64,000 bases of DNA from Pedobacter psychrotolerans (GCF_004340665.1 NZ_SLWO01000001.1:498450-562449), one strand, 5' to 3'; counted from the first letter of the stretch, positions 25,272 through 34,942 are shown. Program-made: numbers and translations. The notes: generated by a model from the sequence alone, not told the origin.

Positions 25272-26627
25272 ATGATGGCTGATCAATCTATTTTCTTAAA
25301 TAAAAAAAATGCGCTAATTCGTATTTTGCCGTTTATGGTTATTCTTTGCATCTGCAATGCATTTTTCTATCGTGCATCTGCACAAGACAAAAAGCAGAAT
25401 AAGCCTCTTGTTGCTTATTTGAATGATGATAAGACCCATTTCATAAAATTTTCTGGCTACGCACAATTATGGGCGAGGTACACGGAGCTAAATCCTGGGA
25501 GTAAAGTAAATGAGAGTCTCCGTAAAAGTACAGCAGATTTGTCTTTAAGAAGGTTAAGGATGAAAATGACGGTTAACCTGATTGATCATTTTACTTTAAT
25601 TTTTCAGGGCGGTACCACCAACCTTACTTATCTGGATGATAGTGAAAGTTCTTTCGATCTGCTCGATGCTTTCGGGGAATATAAATTTAGCGAGAAATTG
25701 AGCATCGGTGCAGGCCGTTCCAATTGGAAAGGACTTACCCGGTTTGCTTCCGGCCCTACATCAACATTGCTTTATGATGTTCCATTTCTGGATTTGGGTA
25801 ATGTAAACCGCACAGATCTGACCTTGCGAAACCTGAATATCTTTGCAAAAGGTCAGTTAGGTAGGTTAGATTATCGCATCATTCTGGCGAAGCCTTATAT
25901 ATCTGCCCCTACAAAACCGATACAGCAAATTTCTGGATTTAATAATTTAAGCGTAAAGCCAAATCTATCTGCTTACGTTAAATGGCAATTTTTTGAGCAG
26001 GAAAGTAATGCTGGTTCAACCGCTGTGGGAAGTTATTTAGGAAAGAAAAAGGTACTTGCCATGGGGATCGGAGCTGAATTTCAAAAAGATTTAATGTGGC
26101 ACATGGCCGGAGCGGATACGGTACTGAATGATATGAAGCTTTATAGTGCAGATGTATTTTATGATACGCCGATCAATGTACAAAAGGGAACCTCATTAAA
26201 TATTTACGCTGCCGTTTTTCACCATGATTATGGCCCCGGCTATGTGCGTAATTTAGGAATCAATAATATGGCAAACGGGCTTGATGCCAGTACAGCTTCC
26301 TTTAATGGATCAGGAAATGCCTATCCGGTGGTGGGAACCGGAAACAGTTTCATTTTTCAGACTGGTTTTTCACTCCCTTATTTTAATCAGCAGAAAAAGA
26401 AAACCAGGTTAATGCCTGCCATTGGTATTCAGTATTCTAAATTTGAACGGTTAGCCGATCCTATGTTTACCTATGACCTCGGTTTGAGTCTTTTACTTCG
26501 TGATCATGCATCAAAATTTGTATTTAATGCACAAAGCAGACCCATTTATACCCTTCAGGGAAGTGAACTCAAAGTTTCTGATAGGAAAATGATGTTCGTT
26601 CTGATGTACCATATCAATATAGATTAA
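25272..26627 (+). CDS. Outer-membrane porin (OprO/OprP-like)
   Basis: 451 residues with a signal peptide ending near FFYRASAQ. A beta-barrel pattern of alternating amphipathic strands follows: FIKFSGYAQLWARYTEL, LSLRRLRMKMTVNLIDHFTLIFQGG, FGEYKFSEKLSIGAGR and LDYRIILAKPY. The C-terminus is a typical last strand, RKMMFVLMYHINID. It is the first gene of a plus-strand run with symporter, pckA, second symporter and mqo, and may admit dicarboxylates through the outer membrane. The first Met pair (25272/25275) leaves a one-codon uncertainty. Confidence 0.8.
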   Translation: MMADQSIFLNKKNALIRILPFMVILCICNAFFYRASAQDKKQNKPLVAYLNDDKTHFIKFSGYAQLWARYTELNPGSKVNESLRKSTADLSLRRLRMKMTVNLIDHFTLIFQGGTTNLTYLDDSESSFDLLDAFGEYKFSEKLSIGAGRSNWKGLTRFASGPTSTLLYDVPFLDLGNVNRTDLTLRNLNIFAKGQLGRLDYRIILAKPYISAPTKPIQQISGFNNLSVKPNLSAYVKWQFFEQESNAGSTAVGSYLGKKKVLAMGIGAEFQKDLMWHMAGADTVLNDMKLYSADVFYDTPINVQKGTSLNIYAAVFHHDYGPGYVRNLGINNMANGLDASTASFNGSGNAYPVVGTGNSFIFQTGFSLPYFNQQKKKTRLMPAIGIQYSKFERLADPMFTYDLGLSLLLRDHASKFVFNAQSRPIYTLQGSELKVSDRKMMFVLMYHINID

Positions 26628-26641
26628 TAAAACAGCGTAAT

Positions 26642-27943
26642 ATGTTAGTTAACAAAAATCCTCAACCAGCAGATCAGCAAACCAGGCTTCCCAGAAGCCT
26701 TTGGAAGCGAATTTTCTCTAACCTTACCTTCTGGGTGCTTATTGCCATTATTGCCGGTGTGATACTGGGTAGTTATGCACCGGCAACAGCTGTTAAGATG
26801 GAAATTATCGGTAAAACGTTTATCGATATCATTAAGCTTTTTATCGCACCCATTATATTTTTAACCATAGTGCTGGGCATTAGTGGGATGGGCGATTTAA
26901 AGAAGGTGGGTAGAATCGGACTCAAATCGCTGATTTATTTTGAAGTGGTGTCTACCATTTCGTTAGCGATTGGTATCCTGATGGCGATCTTAATTAGGCC
27001 TGGTAATATTGATAAATCCCATCTACAAATCCAGAATGCCTCTAAGTATACTTCAGCGCCAGCTAAGGGCTTTGACTGGATCAATTTTTTCATGAGCAAC
27101 CTCACCATTCAGGTTTTAGTGGTTGCCATCATTGTTGGTATTATTTTAAACTATTCCAAACACCGTGAAAAAGCGGTGAGTGGTTTGAGTTATGCCTCTA
27201 AAATTGTTTTCATGGGGTTAAAATATGTGATGTACCTCGCACCATTGGGTGCCTTTGGCGGAATGGCTTACACCATCGGGAAATTCGGTCTACACACGCT
27301 TGTTCCTTTGGCAAAATTGATGGGTACGGTATACTTAACAATGGGGCTTTTTATTTTTCTAGTTCTTGGTGGGATTATGAAATACTATAAAATGAGCATC
27401 TGGAAGTTTATTAAGTACATTAAAGAAGAGCTTTTACTTGTTCTCGGAACTTCCTCTTCAGAATCTGCACTGCCATCCATCATGCTGAAACTGGAAAAAA
27501 TGGGTTGTAGTAAATCTGTTGTCGGATTGGTTATTCCAACTGGTTATTCTTTCAACCTCGACGGAACGTCCATCTATCTTTCTATGTCCGTTATTTTTCT
27601 GGCCCAATTGTATGGCGTTCAGCTTTCCGTGTGGGAAATGCTAAGCATCATCGGCATTTTAATGGTGACTTCAAAAGGGGCTGCGGGTGTTACCGGAAGT
27701 GGTTTTATTGTGCTGGCTTCCACATTGGCTGCCATTCATAAAATTCCGATTGAGGGTCTTGCCTTTTTGCTTGGCGTAGATAAGTTTATGAGTGAGGCAC
27801 GTGCCTTAACCAATATTATCGGTAACGGTGTAGCCACCATCGTGATTTCGAAAAGTGAAAATGAGTTTCATCCTCGTGTAGAAGAAGATGAAACCCCGAT
27901 ACGATCAGAAAATAAACTGGCGAAACAAGAATTTGTGTACTAA
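26642..27943 (+). CDS. Dicarboxylate/amino acid:cation symporter (DAACS family)
   Basis: 433 residues, inner-membrane transporter of the DctA/GltP fold. Conserved parts are the hairpin-1 serines LGTSSSESALPSIM, the cation-site motif FNLDGTSIYLSMSVIFLAQL, hairpin 2 TSKGAAGVTGSGFIVLAST, and the substrate-site helix LGVDKFMSEARALTNIIGNGVAT. All key residues are present, so a Na+- or H+-coupled C4-dicarboxylate or glutamate importer is likely. The gene lies 15 bases after the porin and 10 bases before pckA, which supports uptake of gluconeogenic acids. Confidence 0.92.
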   Translation: MLVNKNPQPADQQTRLPRSLWKRIFSNLTFWVLIAIIAGVILGSYAPATAVKMEIIGKTFIDIIKLFIAPIIFLTIVLGISGMGDLKKVGRIGLKSLIYFEVVSTISLAIGILMAILIRPGNIDKSHLQIQNASKYTSAPAKGFDWINFFMSNLTIQVLVVAIIVGIILNYSKHREKAVSGLSYASKIVFMGLKYVMYLAPLGAFGGMAYTIGKFGLHTLVPLAKLMGTVYLTMGLFIFLVLGGIMKYYKMSIWKFIKYIKEELLLVLGTSSSESALPSIMLKLEKMGCSKSVVGLVIPTGYSFNLDGTSIYLSMSVIFLAQLYGVQLSVWEMLSIIGILMVTSKGAAGVTGSGFIVLASTLAAIHKIPIEGLAFLLGVDKFMSEARALTNIIGNGVATIVISKSENEFHPRVEEDETPIRSENKLAKQEFVY

Positions 27944-27953
27944 ATCCAATCAA

Positions 27954-29546
27954 ATGAATACTTCAGAAACATTCAAAGAATTAAGGTTCAGCGTTTATGG
28001 CAAACAGGTGCATTATCAGTTAAGTGCAGAAAAACTGATCAGTCAAACGCTTGAGCGTGGGCAGGGTAGTTTGAGCGATAGCGGTGCACTTTGTGTAGAT
28101 ACTGGAACCTTTACAGGCCGTTCTCCAAAAGATAAGTTTACCGTAATTGACGATACCACAAGGGATACCATAGATTGGGGCGATGTAAACAGACCTATTT
28201 CTCAGGCGCACTTTCATGGGTTATATAGTAAAATGCGAACTTATCTGGCGGATAGAGAGGTTTGGGTAAGGGATGCTTATGCGTGTGCCGACCCGAGATA
28301 TGCTTTAAGTATTAGAGTGGTAAATGAAACGCCTTGGGCAAATCTATTTTGCTACAATTTGTTTTTAAGGCCCGAACAACAGCATATGATAGCTGATGAA
28401 ATCGACTGGCTGATTTTGCAGGCTCCTGGTTTTGAAGCCAATCCTGAACAAGATGGTACACGTTCAAAAAACTTTACGGTGGTGAACTTTACCAGTAAAA
28501 TCATCCTGATTGGTGGAACGGCTTATACCGGAGAGATGAAAAAAGGAATCTTCAGTGTGTTAAATTATATTTTGCCTGAAGAAAAAGGTGTGCTCAGCAT
28601 GCATTGTTCTGCAAATGAAGGGATAGAAGGTGATGTTTCACTGTTTTTTGGCTTATCAGGAACAGGTAAAACAACATTGAGCGCTGATGCCAATCGTGCA
28701 CTAATTGGCGATGATGAACATGGCTGGTCTGATGAAGGAATATTTAATTTCGAAGGCGGCTGTTATGCAAAAGCCATTGATCTTAATCCTGAAAAAGAAC
28801 CTGAAATATTTGGTGCCATTAAACCCGGTGCGCTTTTAGAAAACCTGGTGGTAAATCCTTCCAGCGGAGTAATTGATTTTTCTGATACCACAAAAACAGA
28901 AAATACTAGACTGGCCTATCCCATTGATTTTATTCATAATGCCAAAAAGGGATCATCAGGGGGAATGCCAAAGAATATTTTCTTCCTCACCTGCGATGCC
29001 TTTGGTATTTTACCTCCTATTAGCAAGCTGGATAAGGGGCAGGCCATGTATCATTTTATATCCGGATATACCGCAAAGGTGGCTGGTACCGAAATGGGTA
29101 TTTCTGCACCACAATCTACTTTTTCGGCCTGTTTTGGAAGGGTTTTTCTTCCGCTTCATCCGCTTAAATATGCTGAACTGCTGGGGAGCAAACTGGATGA
29201 ACACCCTGATATTAATGTTTGGCTGGTGAATACCGGGTGGATTGGGGGTGCCTATGGAACGGGAAACCGGATTAGCCTGAAATACACCAGGGCACTTATT
29301 GCTGCCGCCATGAAGGGAGATTTACAGCATGTTCCATATGAAAATCATCAGGTGTTCAAATTTGCAGTACCTCAGGATTGTCCGGGTGTGCCAGCAGAAA
29401 TCCTTAACCCGAGAAATCTTTGGGAGGATGTGAAGGAATATGACCGGAAAGCAATTGACTTAGCACTCTTATTTGAGCATCATTTTTCTAGCTATGCAGA
29501 ATTGGCCAGTACGGTAATTAAGGATGCTGCTCCATCATTTGTGTAG
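27954..29546 (+). CDS. pckA: Phosphoenolpyruvate carboxykinase (ATP)
   Basis: 530 residues. The enzyme converts oxaloacetate and ATP to phosphoenolpyruvate and CO2. Markers are DTGTFTGRSPKDKFTV near the start, the P-loop FFGLSGTGKTTLSAD, the following LIGDDEHGWSD metal-binding segment, and NTGWIGGAYGTGNRISLKYTR near the C-terminus. I start it at the ATG at 27954 (MNTSETFKEL), just after the symporter stop. The open frame extends 22 codons further upstream but overlaps the previous gene without homology. It fits a C4-acid utilisation operon. Confidence 0.97.
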   Translation: MNTSETFKELRFSVYGKQVHYQLSAEKLISQTLERGQGSLSDSGALCVDTGTFTGRSPKDKFTVIDDTTRDTIDWGDVNRPISQAHFHGLYSKMRTYLADREVWVRDAYACADPRYALSIRVVNETPWANLFCYNLFLRPEQQHMIADEIDWLILQAPGFEANPEQDGTRSKNFTVVNFTSKIILIGGTAYTGEMKKGIFSVLNYILPEEKGVLSMHCSANEGIEGDVSLFFGLSGTGKTTLSADANRALIGDDEHGWSDEGIFNFEGGCYAKAIDLNPEKEPEIFGAIKPGALLENLVVNPSSGVIDFSDTTKTENTRLAYPIDFIHNAKKGSSGGMPKNIFFLTCDAFGILPPISKLDKGQAMYHFISGYTAKVAGTEMGISAPQSTFSACFGRVFLPLHPLKYAELLGSKLDEHPDINVWLVNTGWIGGAYGTGNRISLKYTRALIAAAMKGDLQHVPYENHQVFKFAVPQDCPGVPAEILNPRNLWEDVKEYDRKAIDLALLFEHHFSSYAELASTVIKDAAPSFV

Positions 29547-29581
29547 AAATATTATTATATTGAAGATCAATCGAATATAAT

Positions 29582-30769
29582 TTGAGGCTGATAGAGAAAA
29601 CAGATCTGATTATTGATAAGCTGAACAAAACCCTCAGCTTACAAATATTTGCGGCCATTATATTGGGCGCCCTGGCTGGTGTTTGCTTTCCAAGTTTTGC
29701 CATCAGGCTGCAATGGGTGGGGAGTTTATTTGTTTCGGTGATTGAGCCCTTTGTGCCACCTGTTATATTTCTAAGCATCGTGAGTGTGTTCGGAAGTTTG
29801 GAAAACCTTAAACTGGCCGGAAGGATTACCGCAAAAGCTATTTTTTATTTTGCAGTGGTAAGCACACTGGCCATTATTTTTGGGATTTGCAGTGCACTGA
29901 TTATTCACCCAGGAAAGATAGACCGGAGTTTAGTAGAATCTATTGAACCGGCGAGGGTAATTTCTACTCATTATGAGGGCTGGCTCAAATTTGTGATGCA
30001 AAATGGCATGCTGCTGTTATTTGTTCTGGCTGTTGCCATCGGTATTTTAATCAACCGTTTATCAAATCGAGATCGGGTGGTTAAAGTTTTTGAACAGCTG
30101 AAATCTATAGTGCTTCGGATATTAAGGTATCTTTTTCTGCTGGCACCAATCGTTACCTTTAGCGGCATTGCCTATACGGTAGGGCGTTTTGGTTTAGATA
30201 CCCTGGTGCCCATTGGTAAAATGCTGGCCGGAACCTACATTACGATGTTTTTGTTCATTGCTGTGATTTTGGGATCTTTATTGGCAGGTTTAAAGGTTAA
30301 TCTTTATACGTTTTTAGGTTCTATCAAAAATGAATTGCTTTATGCCTTAGGAACATCATCTTCCAGTTCTGTTATTCCTTTACTTCTCGAAAAACTGGAA
30401 AAAATAGGCTTGAAAAGACCGGTGGTGAGGTTAGTTACCGTTACCGGAAACTCACTTAATTTGAATGGAACCTGTATTTACCTCGGGATGTCGGTCATTT
30501 TTCTCGCACAGCTTTACAATGTAAGTTTTTCAGTCTCTGAACTTGCCGGCATTGTTGTCATTATTTTACTCACCTCTAAAGGGGCATCGGGGATTCCTGG
30601 AACAGGGTTTTTAGCTTTGGTGACTACGGTAAGTAGCATACATAAAATTCCGGTTGAAGGTTTAGCCGTTTTACTGAGCATTGATCGTTTTATGAGCGAA
30701 GCCAGGGCCATTACCAATACTGTTGGACATGCCATTGCAGCGCTTGTCATTTCAAAAAGCGAATCTTAA
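29582..30769 (+). CDS. Second dicarboxylate/cation symporter paralogue, altered cation-site motif
   Basis: 395 residues with the same fold and order as the gene at 26642. The cation-site motif reads LNLNGTCIYLGMSVIFLAQL, so the conserved Asp of the N-(M/L)-D-G-T motif is Asn. The helix-8 motif reads DRFMSEARAITNTVGHAIAA, with His replacing the usual Asn of GNG. Hairpin 1 is GTSSSSSVIPLLL. The protein is otherwise complete, so it may have changed ion coupling or act as a sensor. The start appears to be a TTG at 29582: there is no in-frame ATG between the upstream stop and the first helix. Confidence 0.85.
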   Translation: MRLIEKTDLIIDKLNKTLSLQIFAAIILGALAGVCFPSFAIRLQWVGSLFVSVIEPFVPPVIFLSIVSVFGSLENLKLAGRITAKAIFYFAVVSTLAIIFGICSALIIHPGKIDRSLVESIEPARVISTHYEGWLKFVMQNGMLLLFVLAVAIGILINRLSNRDRVVKVFEQLKSIVLRILRYLFLLAPIVTFSGIAYTVGRFGLDTLVPIGKMLAGTYITMFLFIAVILGSLLAGLKVNLYTFLGSIKNELLYALGTSSSSSVIPLLLEKLEKIGLKRPVVRLVTVTGNSLNLNGTCIYLGMSVIFLAQLYNVSFSVSELAGIVVIILLTSKGASGIPGTGFLALVTTVSSIHKIPVEGLAVLLSIDRFMSEARAITNTVGHAIAALVISKSES

Positions 30770-30801
30770 CGCGCTCGTTTTAAAATAAATAATAATTAAA
30801 A

Positions 30802-32367
30802 ATGATGAAAAAATTAATAACATACCTGCTCATTCTACTGATTGGTTTTAGTATTGGTTGCAAAAATAAAAGTGCTGATGAAGAAACTGATGTAGTGTTG
30901 GTTGGTGCAGGTGTAATGAGTGCAACACTAGGCTCGATGATGAAAACATTGAACCCGAAATTGAAAATTAATATTTATGAGCGTCTGGATCTGGTGGCTG
31001 CAGAAAGCTCTGATGCCTGGAATAATGCCGGAACGGGTCATTCTGCCTTTTGCGAACTGAATTACACGCCGCAACGTCCGGATGGAACCATTGAGTTTAA
31101 CAAAGCGATCTCCATTAATGAACAGTTTGAAATTTCAAAACAATTTTGGGCTTACATGGTGAGTAAGGGAAAACTTCCTGAACCTAAATCTTTCATTAAT
31201 AATGTGCCGCACATGAGCTTTGTTTGGGGAGATAAAAATGTAGCCTACCTTAAGAAACGATATGATGTATTGAGTAAGCAGCTGCTGTTTAAAGGCATGC
31301 AATATTCTGAAAATTTTGATACCCTTTCAAAATGGATGCCGCTGGTGATGACGGGAAGAAGCCGGAAACAAAAGGTTGCTGCAACTTATATGGCCATTGG
31401 TACTGATGTTAATTTTGGAAGTTTAACCAGAGGGTTAGTGGCTTCATTAAAAAAAGAAAATGGCGTGAAGGTAGAATTGAATCATGAAGTGAAAAATCTT
31501 AAACGCCTGGAAGATGGTACCTGGCTGGTTACCGTATTGGATAATAAAACGGCGAAGGAGCGAAACATAAAGGCGAAATTTGTATTTATTGGTGCCGGAG
31601 GTGGTGCTTTAAGGCTGCTTCAGAAATCTAAAATTCCGGAAGGAAAAGGTTTTGGTGGCTTTCCGGTGAGCGGTGAGTGGATGGTTTGCAACAATCAGGC
31701 AATTATTGCGAAACACATTTCAAAGGTCTACGGCAAAGCAGGAGTGGGGGCACCACCCATGTCTGTTCCACATCTGGATACACGAATTATTAATGGTAAA
31801 AAAGCATTGCTTTTTGGTCCTTACGCTGGTTTTTCTTCCAAATTTTTAAAACAAGGTTCTTATTTAGATTTAACCCGCTCCATTACTTTAAAAAATATCT
31901 GGCCAATGATGTCGGCCGGAGCAGATAATATTCCACTAACTAAATATTTGATCGGTCAGGTTACACAGTCTGACGAGGAACGTTTAAATGCCTTGAAGGA
32001 GTATTTTCCAGAGGCAAAGGCTTCAGATTGGAAACTTGAAACTGCAGGACAAAGGGTACAGATTATCAAAAAAGATGAAAAAGAAGGTGGCGTACTTCAA
32101 TTTGGAACGGAAGTGGTAAGTGCCGAAGATGGCAGTTTGGCGGCATTATTAGGTGCTTCGCCAGGTGCATCAACTTCTGTTGATATTATGATTACGTTAT
32201 TGAAAAAATGCTTTCCACAACAAATGGCTACGCCAGAATGGCAATCAAGAATGAAAGAAATGATTCCATCATATGAAAAGAAACTTTCAGAAGATAAGGA
32301 TTTAGTAAATAAAATTAGAAAGGCGAATAGTACAACGCTGGGTCTGAAGTATTTTACGATAGATTAG
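30802..32367 (+). CDS. mqo: Malate:quinone oxidoreductase with an N-terminal hydrophobic extension
   Basis: 521 residues of the Mqo family, which oxidises malate to oxaloacetate and passes electrons to quinone. The FAD motif DVVLVGAGVMSATLGSMM starts near residue 32. Family signatures follow: AAESSDAWNNAGTGHSAFCELNYTP, VNFGSLTRGLV, and near the end LGASPGASTSVDIMITLL. Before the FAD motif lies LITYLLILLIGFSIGCKNKS, a signal-like helix ending in Cys. Ordinary Mqo is a cytoplasmic-face peripheral protein, so this extension may anchor or export it. Last gene of the dicarboxylate run, after a 32-base gap. Confidence 0.9.
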   Translation: MMKKLITYLLILLIGFSIGCKNKSADEETDVVLVGAGVMSATLGSMMKTLNPKLKINIYERLDLVAAESSDAWNNAGTGHSAFCELNYTPQRPDGTIEFNKAISINEQFEISKQFWAYMVSKGKLPEPKSFINNVPHMSFVWGDKNVAYLKKRYDVLSKQLLFKGMQYSENFDTLSKWMPLVMTGRSRKQKVAATYMAIGTDVNFGSLTRGLVASLKKENGVKVELNHEVKNLKRLEDGTWLVTVLDNKTAKERNIKAKFVFIGAGGGALRLLQKSKIPEGKGFGGFPVSGEWMVCNNQAIIAKHISKVYGKAGVGAPPMSVPHLDTRIINGKKALLFGPYAGFSSKFLKQGSYLDLTRSITLKNIWPMMSAGADNIPLTKYLIGQVTQSDEERLNALKEYFPEAKASDWKLETAGQRVQIIKKDEKEGGVLQFGTEVVSAEDGSLAALLGASPGASTSVDIMITLLKKCFPQQMATPEWQSRMKEMIPSYEKKLSEDKDLVNKIRKANSTTLGLKYFTID

Positions 32368-32456
32368 TACATTGAAAAGTTACTAACTCTATCTGCCTAA
32401 TCACTAGTAGCGTTAGTAACTTTTGTGAGTTTATAAGGATGAATAACGGAGAATGC

Positions 32457-33060
32457 GATAACCAAACCTTCATGCTGAACTTGTTTCAGCATCTTTCTGT
32501 GATAAGATCCTGAAACAAGTTCAGGAGGACGATTCTTCTTGGGTTCACGAAAGTGATCCCTTAGCCGCATCGTCCTTGCTGAGGAGGCACGACAGCTTGC
32601 CCCGACCTTTCGACGAAGCAATCTATTTTGAAGATTCTTGGATGGAGATTGCTTCAGCAGATGAAGGATCTGCTTCGCAATGACGAATTTTATTAGGGGA
32701 TTCTCTAAACAAATCGTCATGCTGACCTGTAGCGAAGCGGAAAGCTACGAAGTAAATTTAGTTCAGCACCTTATTGATATTCTAAAAAATAATTTTCCCG
32801 CAGATCTAGAAGATTTTCGCAGAATTGGGCATTAAAATCTGCGCTGATCATTTATATCTGCGGGAACAACCTTTGCATCATACTGATCCATTTATGATAA
32901 CGAAACAAGTTCCCGAGGACGATTCTACTAGCAAAATCGTCCTTGCTGAGGAGGCACGACAGCCTGCCCCGACCTTTAGGGGAAGCAATCTATTTTGTGG
33001 ATTCTTCGATGGAGATTGCTTCAGCAGATGAAAGATCTACTTCGCAAAGACGGATTTTAT
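32457..33060. repeat. Intergenic repeats A-B-A(with C inside)-B in a convergent gap
   Basis: The 703-base gap between mqo and the TPR/LuxR gene holds no gene. An A unit (GCTGAACTTG...GGAGGACGATT) and a B unit (TCGTCCTTGCTGAGG...CGCAATGACG) come first. Next is a second A of the GTAGC-hairpin type starting near 32716. It is interrupted around 32785-32872 by a C element bounded by TTCCCGCAGAT and ATCTGCGGGAAC. A last B ends near 33050. Short reading frames seen across this stretch are by-products of the repeats. Confidence 0.88.
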
Positions 33061-33070
33061 GAGGGGAACT

Positions 33071-34930
33071 TTAACTTTGATTTTGTAGAAACAAATTCAG
33101 ATCATCATCTTTTCCAAGTCCGAGCTTTTGTTTAATTCGGTATCTGCTCATGCGCACACTTTTAGGCTCGATACCTAAACGTACAGATACTTCTTTATTT
33201 GAAAGTCCCATGAGCATATAGGAACAATATTTTAAGTCGAGCCGGGTGAGGCTTTGGTTGGCTTGCTGTTGTAAACGTTCAAAAAAAGCTGGGTTAGTTT
33301 CAAAGAAATCGGTTTTCTGAACTTCAAAATCTTTATCCATTTTCTTTTGCTGGTTCAAAATTCGTTTCATCTGTTCATCAAAAGAAAGGTGGCTTTCTGT
33401 ATCTACTTTGCCTGAAAGCAACTCCAGTAACTCGTTTTTCTCTTCTATCTGTAAAGTGCCAGCCAACAATTCTTTTTGTAAACGTTCCTGGCGCTCTTTA
33501 AGTAAAACCTGTTCCGTTTGTAGTTGTATGGCTTCAGCCTCTTTTAATTGTGCCCTTAATTCTGCGGCTGTTTTTTCCTTATCTATCAACTCTTGTTTCC
33601 TGACAGATGCTTTTAATTTAAAATTATAAGATCGAAGTAGAAAAAGCAGTACCGCTATTCCCATAATCCCTAGCATAACATAAAAGGTAGTGCGTTTTTT
33701 TGCAAATAAAGCTTCTTGATGCAAATAGGCAATTTCCTGTTCTTTCTTGGCTGATTGATACTGTGCTTCTACCCGGGTTATGCTATTGATTTTCTCTTCG
33801 TTAAATGCCTTTTTGTAATACTCAAAATATTGCTTCATGTATTTTAAGGCAAGTTTATCATCACCTTTCTTTTCTGCAATATTAGCCAGTCCCTGGTAAA
33901 TTCTGGCTTTGGTTATAGGCATACTCACTACGCCATCTGTTTTATTTAAGCCATTTAGCAGAATCTTTTCGGCTTCATCATGATGCCCGTCTCGCAAAGC
34001 ATATTCACTACGTAAGCCATAACAATTTAGTAATACTTCTTGCAAATTGGTTTTAGTAGCAATTTCGATGGCCTGATCCAGATATTTTTCTGCACTATCA
34101 CGATAAGTGACAGGGAAATATTGGAAATAGGCATTAGCAGTATTTAAGGCAATGGCTGCGGTATTACTTCTTAAAATTAAACGACCTTCTTGTTTTTTAG
34201 AAAGCAACAAAGATTTTTTATAAATAAAAATGGCTGAATCCAATAGGCCCCGTTTGGAGGTATTGAGTTTAAACTGATCGAAATAGGTTTGTCCGATGGT
34301 ATAATAAGCATTATTCAATTGATCTACCTGTTGGCTCTCCAATGCTTTTTGATAACATAAATCGGCATATTTTTTTTGTTTCGCAGAATTGTTCCCATAG
34401 CTGTGAATGCTGGCTAAATAATGATAAGTTGTACTTTCATAATCCGGTACTTGTTGCCCTTTAAAAAAATCAAGCGCTTTTAAGAGCTTCACTGCTGCCT
34501 GATCATTCTCATCATTAACCAGATCCAACCACCCGTTTCTAAACCATACAAAACCTAATGTTGCCCGGTCTTTTGTTTTTCTGGTGTAGTACATGGCGCT
34601 GTCTCGACTGGCATAGGCCTTTTTTAGGTCTTTTTTCCAAACATACAGATGAATCAACGTGGCATAGGCCATGGCTTTACCTTGCCCATCGGTCAAAGTC
34701 TGACTGATTTGAAGGGCCCGGTTGGCCTGCTCAAACGAAAGTGGTAGATGTTGTTCAAAATTGGCCTTCGCTAGTTTACATAAAGTATTGACCTGATCTG
34801 TTTTGGAAATGTCTTTTTGGGCCAATAAACGATTTAGTGAATCCAAATATATTTTTTGTCCGGATGCATTTATATTAATGAGAAAGGAAATGGATACAAT
34901 CAATAGTAATGATTTCAGTGGTAGCTGCAT
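33071..34930 (-). CDS. Membrane TPR protein with C-terminal LuxR-type helix-turn-helix
   Basis: About 619 residues. A signal peptide (PLKSLLLIVSISFLININASGQ) leads into a long helical tetratricopeptide region, about residues 30-390. A single transmembrane helix follows (FYVMLGIMGIAVLLFLL), then a coiled coil rich in Glu, Gln and Lys. The C-terminus is a DNA-binding helix-turn-helix: LTRLDLKYCSYMLMGLSNKE followed by SVRMSRYRIKQKLGLGK. It is a one-component transmembrane regulator with periplasmic TPR sensor and cytoplasmic DNA-binding tail. The start at 34930 is preferred over the longer frame to 34963, because TATTTTTG ends four bases upstream. It may bind the GTAGAC boxes in the adjacent gap. 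Confidence 0.85.
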   Translation of the reverse strand: MQLPLKSLLLIVSISFLININASGQKIYLDSLNRLLAQKDISKTDQVNTLCKLAKANFEQHLPLSFEQANRALQISQTLTDGQGKAMAYATLIHLYVWKKDLKKAYASRDSAMYYTRKTKDRATLGFVWFRNGWLDLVNDENDQAAVKLLKALDFFKGQQVPDYESTTYHYLASIHSYGNNSAKQKKYADLCYQKALESQQVDQLNNAYYTIGQTYFDQFKLNTSKRGLLDSAIFIYKKSLLLSKKQEGRLILRSNTAAIALNTANAYFQYFPVTYRDSAEKYLDQAIEIATKTNLQEVLLNCYGLRSEYALRDGHHDEAEKILLNGLNKTDGVVSMPITKARIYQGLANIAEKKGDDKLALKYMKQYFEYYKKAFNEEKINSITRVEAQYQSAKKEQEIAYLHQEALFAKKRTTFYVMLGIMGIAVLLFLLRSYNFKLKASVRKQELIDKEKTAAELRAQLKEAEAIQLQTEQVLLKERQERLQKELLAGTLQIEEKNELLELLSGKVDTESHLSFDEQMKRILNQQKKMDKDFEVQKTDFFETNPAFFERLQQQANQSLTRLDLKYCSYMLMGLSNKEVSVRLGIEPKSVRMSRYRIKQKLGLGKDDDLNLFLQNQS

Positions 34931-34934
34931 GGAC

Positions 34935-34942
34935 CAAAAATA
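34935..34942 (-). promoter_or_regulatory. -7 box of the TPR/LuxR regulator gene
   Basis: The minus strand reads TATTTTTG, then GTCC, then ATG. The box is too close for a leader, suggesting leaderless translation. It decides the start at 34930. Confidence 0.6.

Noticed and set aside
32397..33031. Short reading frames on both strands in the repeat gap after mqo
   Set aside because: They consist of translated A and B repeat units, and similar frames arise at every other copy.
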